Below are positions 57,887 to 64,000 of a DNA stretch of 64,000 nucleotides, in pieces. The notes beneath the pieces are model-generated. The model was not told the DNA's origin. It searched no databases and was given only the letters and a program-made list of their open reading frames with translations. Every line of letters starts with the position of its first letter. Position 1 is the first letter of the stretch. Source of the stretch: Pseudopithomyces maydicus (Eukaryota; Ascomycota; Dothideomycetes; Pleosporales; Didymosphaeriaceae); NCBI GenBank assembly GCA_026873275.1, contig JANTUC010000012.1:1074001-1138000 (forward strand), in the 5' to 3' direction. The translations under genes and the position numbers were made by a program.

Positions 57887-58750
57887 ATGTTGATCAACCT
57901 CCCATCCGCCCTCGCCCTCCTGCTCGGCGTGCAATACGCAGAGTCCCTATCCCTGTTCCACGTCTCAAGGCAAGACATAAAAGCCAGCGCAGATTACACG
58001 GAAGACGACCTCTTCGAGAAGACAATTCTAAACGTGACGAATACGTACCGCAAGCAGCACAATGCGACGGCATTGAAGTGGAACGACACCCTTGCCGACT
58101 TTGCGAAGGACTGGAGTAAGAAGTGTAATTTCGAGCATTCGGTAGGTCGTTTTCACTTTTGTATTTAACCAGGGTTGAAGTTGGTGAATCGGGAGAATGA
58201 AAACTGACGAATGATGCGATACATAGGGTGGACCGAACGGAGAGAACCTTTCCTCAGGGTACCCAAACGCGTCACGGAGTATCATCGCATGGGGCCACGA
58301 GAGAGTCGATTACGATTTCAAGAAAGGGGAGTTCGATCACGAGACGGGGCACTTCACGCAGCTGGTCTGGAAGGCGACTAAGAGTGTTGGGTGCGGACGT
58401 ACGGAGTGTAATGGCGAGGACGATGGGAAGGCTCCTGGATGGTGAGTTGCTTACATGTATACTTCGTTTCTCGGAAGAAAATGGGCTGATTATTTTGGTC
58501 TAGGTTTGTTGTGTGCGAGTACTATCCTCGGGGAAACGTTATTGGCAGCTTCGTCGAGAACGTGCAGGAGCAGGTGCCGGAAGATGAGCAGCCTGAGGGT
58601 CCAAGCGATCCTGATGTCCCGGAGCAGGAGCCGGATGCACCGAAAGAATGTCCGCAAGGTGGGGACTGTAGTGCGGGTACGAGGTTGGGATTGAACGGCA
58701 TGTTATGTGTGGCGGGGGCCGCTGTTTGGACAACGATGTGGTGGTTGTAG
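57887..58750 (+). CDS. Secreted CAP-superfamily protein (PR-1/Pry-like) with C-terminal hydrophobic tail
   Basis: Three exons (57887-58141, 58227-58441, 58504-58750; introns 85 and 62 nt) encode 238 residues. Residues 1-19 form a signal peptide (MLINLPSALALLLGVQYAES). The CAP domain covers about 45-175. It contains TYRKQHNATALKWNDTLADF, then GPNGENLSSGY, then the signature GHFTQLVWKATKSVGCGRTE and FVVCEYYPRGNVIG. Conserved His and Glu of the CAP pocket are present. Yeast Pry proteins of this family bind sterols and fatty acids outside the cell. A Pro/Glu/Asp-rich linker follows. The last 20 residues are hydrophobic (LCVAGAAVWTTMWWL) after a small-residue stretch, suggesting a GPI anchor, which is an inference. 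Confidence 0.92.
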
Positions 58751-59054
58751 GATATACACTGGAGGTGAAGGTAACGCGTGTATGAACGTACGATACCTAT
58801 GATTTTCACGACTTCGAATTACTTGTAACATTGTAAATACTATTTTCAACATACACTGTAAATTTATGTGCCTATGCAACGCTGACTGAACGCAATCTAG
58901 TTAGTCCTCAACGGCTTACATCAGTAGTCGATACACCGTTCAATTACACCAAAATCATTAGGATATAGTAGTCTCATTACCTTCTACACATTAAATACTA
59001 CCTTTTCCATCCCTCATCTCCATCTTTACCTCCCAAATCCACCCTCCTGATCTT
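58751..59054. other. Short convergent intergenic region
   Basis: The 304 bp between the CAP stop and the epoxide hydrolase stop are AT-rich and should hold both 3' UTRs. No gene is seen. Confidence 0.5.
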
Positions 59055-60327
59055 TCACGCAAGCGCCTCCCTAATATCCTCAATCACCCACTCAGGCTGA
59101 CTCAAAGCCGGGAAATGCCCCCCTTCTCATGCCTCTTGAAATACGTCACATTCGCCGAGCGCTCCACCCACTCCCTCGGGATGTAATTGAAGTCGCCCAT
59201 TGAGGGATAATGCGATATGCCGCCAAACTGTAACACTGTGGTCGGAACCGTGAACGGCTTCTTAGGGTTGAAAGCCGTGAGCGAGAAAAGCTCCTTGTAG
59301 CTCCGGATGTTGCCGTACACGCCAGGGATGAACAGGAGCATGGCCTCCGTGATGAGCTCGTCGAAGGTAGCGTCTGCGTCGTCGACCGTCCACGCGAGTT
59401 GGTAGCGCCATGCGAGGAAGCCGACGGGGGAGTCGTTGAGGGCGTAGGCGATGGAGAGGGGAGCGTGGAATGGAGGGAGGAGTAGGCGGAGTGGTTGGTG
59501 AGGAAGCTGTTTGCGGCGAGGATGACGGCGGATTCCTCGGGGGTAGTCTGGTTAGCTGCGAAGCGGGCGTTGTCTTCTTCGGTGGGGAAGACGATGTAGA
59601 AGTCGGTTACGTGGTTGATAATACGGTCGGCGTAGTCGACTATGTACGACATGGCGACGACGGTGCCGAGGTCGGTGCTGTACAGGACGTAGCGGTCATA
59701 TCCGAGTTGGGCCATCAGGCTCGCGAAGACGGTGGCATGTTCGGCGGGGCCGAGACCTGGGGCTTTGGGTGCAGGGGAGAAGCCAAAGCCTGGGATGTCG
59801 GGGGCGACGACGTGGAATGCGGGCTGGCTGTCGTCTTCGGGGTGAGCTAAGGGGTGGATTATTTTCTCCCACTCGAGACTGGTGGATGGCCAGCCGTGGA
59901 GAAAGAGTATGGGAATGGCATCTTCCCTCTCGCTTCGCTCGTGGATGAAATGGAGACCGAGGGACTCGTTGCTAGGGTAGTTTCCTCCCGGTGCAGGTAC
60001 TTCTGTGTAGTAATGCGAGAAGTTTTGGTTGATTCCATCTTGCACCTTAGACCAGTCGTACTCTTCAGCCCAGTACTTTGCAACTGCGTTAATATCAGAG
60101 GTTGGTGGTCCGTCGAACCATGCTGGTGCTTCAATGGGCTCTGTTGGGCGGAATTTGCTTGCTTTGACGCGGGTCTCTTCGATAAAAGCCGGGTCGACGT
60201 TGATGGTAAACGGCTTTGGACCTGTGGAGTATGCTGATGGTTGTTCACTCAATGGGTGAGCAACCGAAGCTCTAGTGAGCAGTGATACGAGTGGCAGATA
60301 GGCCGGGAACGAGGTTTTAGATAACAT
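59055..60327 (-). CDS. Secreted epoxide hydrolase (alpha/beta hydrolase, two frameshifts)
   Basis: A signal peptide (about residues 1-22, MLSKTSFPAYLPLVSLLTRA) precedes an EHN domain and an alpha/beta hydrolase core. The oxyanion motif is HGWP at 144-147 and the nucleophile is Asp219 in LYSTDLGTVVAMS. The first frame runs to HSAYSSLHSTLP, then is lost at the G4 run (plus, 59458-59461). The next frame gives LSIAYALNDSPVGFLAWRYQ and ELITEAMLLFIPGVYGNIRS. A second loss at the C6 run 59118-59123 hides the catalytic His in GGHFPALSQPEW and the true stop at 59055. One added base at each gives 424 residues. Most relatives of this type act on epoxides; the substrate here is unknown. The gene is single-exon. 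Confidence 0.88.
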
Positions 60328-60818
60328 GTTGGAACAGATGAGATTGTTGTATTCACTCTGTGAGAGGAAAGAGTGAGAGTACGGGACTTATATACTATCA
60401 CGATGTTGCTTGGCCTGGCATGTTCTGCCAGCATCCAACAGGACGTCATTTGTAATGGACTTGATCGTTGCTCAGACTAACCATCCCGATTTAACCCTAG
60501 GACTCTACTGACCATAAACGTGGGGCTCATTACGCACGAAAAGCGGCTTAAGATGGTGATTGAATGCAGTGCCATCTTGACGTCGGTATCGCGGAGGCAC
60601 ATTCACCGATGTGGAGAAAAGAGTACACATCTGGGTAAAGTATGAAAATACAACCAATGGAAAGCTGCTCTATCGATGCACTGGCAACGCCAAGCTTCCA
60701 ACTGTACGTGCGTACTTACTCTGCGAAGGATTAACAATCAGGCTACCTGTAATCCAAGGCAAGAATTACCAATCACGCCGCGCGGTTGTCCACTCACAGC
60801 GCGGCATCCAAGCGTCAG

Positions 60819-60906
60819 CCCTAATACTCAAAAGGCTTCCAAGTCGCTGGTGTGGGTACCACGCTTCCGTGCACGTAACTTGAAGCTCCGCCCTGATACT
60901 CAAAAG
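60819..60906 (+). repeat. Direct repeat of a 16-bp element, 72 bp apart
   Basis: CCCTAATACTCAAAAG at 60819-60834 recurs as CCCTGATACTCAAAAG at 60891-60906 with one mismatch. It lies about 500 bp upstream of the epoxide hydrolase start and may be a decayed local duplication. Confidence 0.65.
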
Positions 60907-61102
60907 TGTCGTGCGTCGGAACATAACAAGCGAGAAACACGCAAAGACGACGCAGTCGGGTTCTTGCTTGACGTAAGCCGCGCGGTAGGATGATGACGCT
61001 AGCTTCACTCTACCTAAACGGCAAACTATGCTAGCAATCTAGGAAAGAGGTCCAGGTATAACCTGCATACAGTGCACTGACGAGAACGCTCTTACAAATA
61101 TA

Positions 61103-61136
61103 GATATAGTACGTATTTGTATATATGTACTATATC
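61103..61136 (+). repeat. Perfect 10-bp inverted repeat with 14-nt loop
   Basis: GATATAGTAC at 61103-61112 is the exact reverse complement of GTACTATATC at 61127-61136. The loop is AT-rich. It could form a hairpin or be a dyad binding site; it lies in non-coding DNA, about 590 bp beyond the glycosyltransferase stop. Confidence 0.75.
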
Positions 61137-61724
61137 ATTATCTCGAAAAGAAAATCAGTTGGAAAATCACCACACACAGGTACCTACCCCTTTACTATGT
61201 AAAGCTCACGCTCCTCTCTTCCATCATGTTTCCACTCTCAATGTACTTGTTCCTAGAACTGTATCTACAGTCGGCAATGCACTCGGATCAGTCTGGCTTC
61301 CCTGTCAGCAAGAAAAAGCATTTTACCCCGCTGTACCACCGTTGCTGACGAACTTGCGCATCGCGTGAATTCCAACTCTGAATGAGGTTATGCGATTGGA
61401 AGAGAACCTGCTCAAGGGGCCACCAGCGAAGTCTTGCACCATTTCCATGCGACATGAATTATACAACTATGAGTAATCATTGGTTTCAGCAAAGTGTTTG
61501 TAATGCTAGCACCTAGCTACACTGGCAGCTCCGCGGATCCAATCCCGCCCCGTCCCAAACCTGTACCTCCAAAAGCACCAAGCAAAGCCATCCTCCAGTA
61601 ACGAATGTAGGTCCTGGGTATCTCGAAAATCATCCTCAAATAACGGAAAAGAGAAAAAATAAACTAGAAGTGGGAAGAAAAAAGCGAAATCAGAATCTCC
61701 ATTTCACCACTCAAGAGATCCACT

Positions 61725-63607
61725 CTACCACACGATCCCCCTCCAATCAAACTCTCCATCAAGATTCACCCAGTTCTTCTCCACAAACGCACTCTGCCAC
61801 CCCATCATCACCGCCAAAATCCTGCACCCCGTGCTGCTCACCGTGCACACCACGGTATCCGCTTTACCCACAACCGCAAGATCCATCAGATACGCCCGGC
61901 CCACCAATTCCCGCAGGCTCAGCGCCGACTGAGGAACGTTGGAAGGGTCGTGCGACGTCTGCGCGTCCTTGGTCGGCTGCCCCAGCGAGAAGAATACGTC
62001 GCGGTAGAAGCCCCCTTCCCAGCCGGTGATCTCGTCGATCCAGGGGTTCTTCCTGCCCTGGGCGGCTTCGAGGGCGGCCTTGGTGGCGAGGATGATGCGG
62101 TCCTGTGCGCGGACGCTGTTGGGGCCGAGTTCGGTGCTCTCGTAGACGGTTGGGTCGTCGGAGGCGAGGACGAGCTTGGAGGAGGTGTGGCGGGCGAAGA
62201 GGTTGTTTTCGTCGAGACTTCGCTGGAGTTTGGATTTGGAGTGCGCGTTTTCGATGCGGTCGATGTAGAGGTCGCGGGCGGCGTCCATGTAGCGGTCTAG
62301 CGGGATGTAGTCCTCCTTGTACTGGAACTCGTACGGGTGCTTGTCGCCGCGGCGCACATGGATGCCGATGCTAATGCCGCCGTCTTTGGCAATGGGGCCG
62401 TAGAGGTTGTGAGCATGGTCGAGAACGTATGTTGCGTCGTCGGCGCGGAGGCGGTAAAGAGCTTCGTAACCAGTGCGCAAGAGACCGAAAATCTTGTGCT
62501 GTCGCTGCACATTCATCTTTGTAGGGTCCTCCCATTCTTCATTGAAGGCGTGCCCGAAAGAGGAAGTTACTGTAGCACCTGATACGACGAGATGGCGAGC
62601 GGTGTGCGGGCAGGGCGTCATGTGCGAGGGAGGAGGCGGACGGCACCCTGCGGAGGGGGTGGAAGGAAGAAGGTTGAGTATTTACCGTATGGCCTATTCA
62701 AAGTCAGCGATCAACGAACTGGAGAGAAAAAGCGGAGAGGCATACCATCGCGTGTCATCGATGAAGAAAGTGCGGTTCTCAGCTTTGGCCAGACCGTACG
62801 ACATCCACAGGCGCATCAACGTGTTACCGAAGCCTGCGTCGCTCGTCTCCATGACATAGGTCAGTGTTTTATCGCACACCTTCTGTCCATCAGTAGATTC
62901 CTTGGCCGCAATAGCTTCATCGTCCACGAATCCCTTTGGCCTATCCCCTGTCACTGTCGAATGCGGTAGCAGCGCCTGTGCCTCTGCATCACCAATATCT
63001 ATGTAGTACTGATCTTTCTGATAATATCCAAGCATCCTCCTAGCAATTCCGCTGTTGGCTTGCGCATCCTCACGCAGCTGTTTCGACATCTCCATGGACT
63101 GGGTGCAGATATCGCGGTAGTGTTGGGGTTTGAGCAGGAACTCGTATTTCGATGGAATTGACACCGTCCACCTGGATTTGCCTTTCGTATCTTGCACTAT
63201 CACAGCCGTTGGCTCCTGTGGTAAAAGGTTTCCCCCACCATCTCCCACTCTGCAGGGTCTTGGGGATATTCCGACATTTCCTGGTGGGTCGAGTATATCT
63301 GACGTATGATGAGCCATACTAGGAAAGCCACACCACAGCAGCTAATGAGTAATCTCTTCACCAATCTTGTGTGGGTTGTCGTAGGTTGCTTCTTTCCATG
63401 CCTCGGAACCAGTGACGGCAGACTGGGACTCAAGGGTGGACTGGGGCTCAGGAAGCCTCTCCTGCTCGCAACATTTGGGCTGAGCAGCGTCGCCGACGTA
63501 ATGGACGGGCTAAGCTGTGAATATGATGCCGTGGATCCGACTGTGAGGTTATTTGGATTCCTTCTCGCGTGCATCTTCTTGAACTTCTGCGTCGCCTGAT
63601 TGAGCAT
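61725..63607 (-). CDS. Type II membrane fucosyltransferase-like glycosyltransferase (two frameshifts)
   Basis: The start at 63607 gives MLNQATQKFKKMHARRNP, a basic cytosolic tail. One signal-anchor (RLLISCCGVAFLVWLIIRQI) spans about residues 84-103, the Golgi-type topology. The lumenal part has TSDAGFGNTLMRLWMSYGLA and ENRTFFIDDTRW. After an intron (62694-62745) it has GISIGIHVRRGDKHPYEFQY near residue 400. HVRRGD is the GDP-fucose-binding motif of alpha-1,6- and O-fucosyltransferase-like enzymes. The frame breaks between EWEMVG and PQEPTAVIVQD at the C5 run 63232-63236. It breaks again between KYSTFFLPP and SHMTPCPHTARHLVV near the G5 run 62655-62659. One base at each gives 610 residues. An in-frame ATG at 63919 exists but precedes low-complexity leader. 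Donor and acceptor are unknown. Confidence 0.82.
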
Positions 63608-64000
63608 CCTCGAGACGCAGCGTGAGCGCCACCCACGACTTGCTGGAATATGAGGTGAAGTTGATGGACCTGGGCTTGACGACGCGGGTCCGTTGGCGTC
63701 CCGATGACGAGATGGTGCAGGAAATAATGGGACGCTACCTGTCCCTGCAGGTTCGTGTACCGCTTCCCTGGCTCCCTTGGGTGTTTGGGAGCAGAAGAAG
63801 AAGAGGAAGAAAAAAGTTGGAAACGAGGCTCGACGTCGATGCCTCAAGGAGCGTATGGATAAAAGAAGGAGAGAGGTGTAAGGAGAGACAAGGAAAGGTG
63901 AGAAACGAAGAGGCGTCAAGACAGAAGCATGAGTGGAGAAGGGGAAGTCGCAAAAGGCGGTCGAAGTCGAACCGAGAGTTCAGTTCCCCACCTGTGCCGA
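63608..64000. promoter_or_regulatory. Upstream region of the glycosyltransferase gene
   Basis: The last 393 bp are GA-rich on plus, thus CT-rich on the glycosyltransferase strand, as expected of its 5' leader and promoter. The gene's frame stays open to an ATG at 63919, but the residues look like translated leader. No other gene is seen before the edge. Confidence 0.5.

Larger units (their letters stand above)
60328..61724. other. Intergenic, no gene seen
   Basis: This 1.4 kb lies between the epoxide hydrolase start and the glycosyltransferase stop, both on minus. It contains two copies of a 16-bp element 72 bp apart and a 10-bp inverted repeat, described separately. Open frames are short. 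Confidence 0.5.

Noticed and set aside
12434..63607. Programmed ribosomal frameshifting
   Set aside because: No slippery heptamer plus structure pattern recurs, and six unrelated genes with the same kind of run are better explained by base-calling.
1..64000. tRNA, 5S rRNA, CRISPR arrays, transposon ends
   Set aside because: Scanning by eye for TTCGA/TTCAA arm contexts, the 5S core, regular spacers and terminal repeats gave nothing convincing; a covariance-model scan would be decisive.

Overview
This window is nuclear DNA from a filamentous ascomycete (Pezizomycotina; a Dothideomycete is my best guess, from overall gene likeness only). The support is short GT-AG introns of about 45-110 nt in most genes, a Zn2Cys6 regulator, a fungal-type P450, Shr3, Ecm29, a two-domain Pex1 and a hxB-type molybdenum cofactor sulfurase. 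Gene density is about one per 3 kb, with no operons, no recognisable transposon, no CRISPR and no rRNA or tRNA that I could find by eye.

Layout, left to right: ECM29 (minus, runs off the left edge, 1772 codons here); a UBA-UAS-UBX protein (plus); a 4.3 kb convergent gap with one orphan exon-like ORF; a Ser/Pro-rich protein with a basic C-terminus (minus); molybdenum cofactor sulfurase (minus); an RRM-like conserved protein (minus); SHR3 (minus); MCM5 (minus), divergent from PEX1 (plus); a 62-residue single-span membrane protein (plus); a cytochrome P450 (plus); RSA4/Notchless (minus), divergent from meiotic MSH4 (plus); a Zn2Cys6 regulator (minus); a 2.9 kb gene-free stretch; a dienelactone hydrolase-type enzyme (minus); condensin BRN1 (minus), divergent from an Ecm27/NCLX-like cation exchanger (plus); a proline-rich coiled-coil protein with a ubiquitin-like domain (plus); a secreted CAP protein (plus); a secreted epoxide hydrolase (minus); and a type II fucosyltransferase-like protein (minus).

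The genes are mostly unrelated housekeeping functions: proteasome adaptor, Cdc48 adaptor, replication, condensin, meiosis, ribosome assembly and peroxisome biogenesis. I do not see a new multi-gene system.

The strongest unexpected signal is technical or evolutionary. Six genes (the Ser/Pro-rich protein, PEX1, the exchanger, the ubiquitin-like-domain gene, the epoxide hydrolase and the glycosyltransferase) are each broken by one to three single-base frameshifts. All sit at or beside short G, C or A runs and all can be explained as one base too few. Allowing one extra base per site restores the family sequence and makes every coding length divisible by three. This looks like homopolymer under-calling in the assembly rather than six independent pseudogenes.
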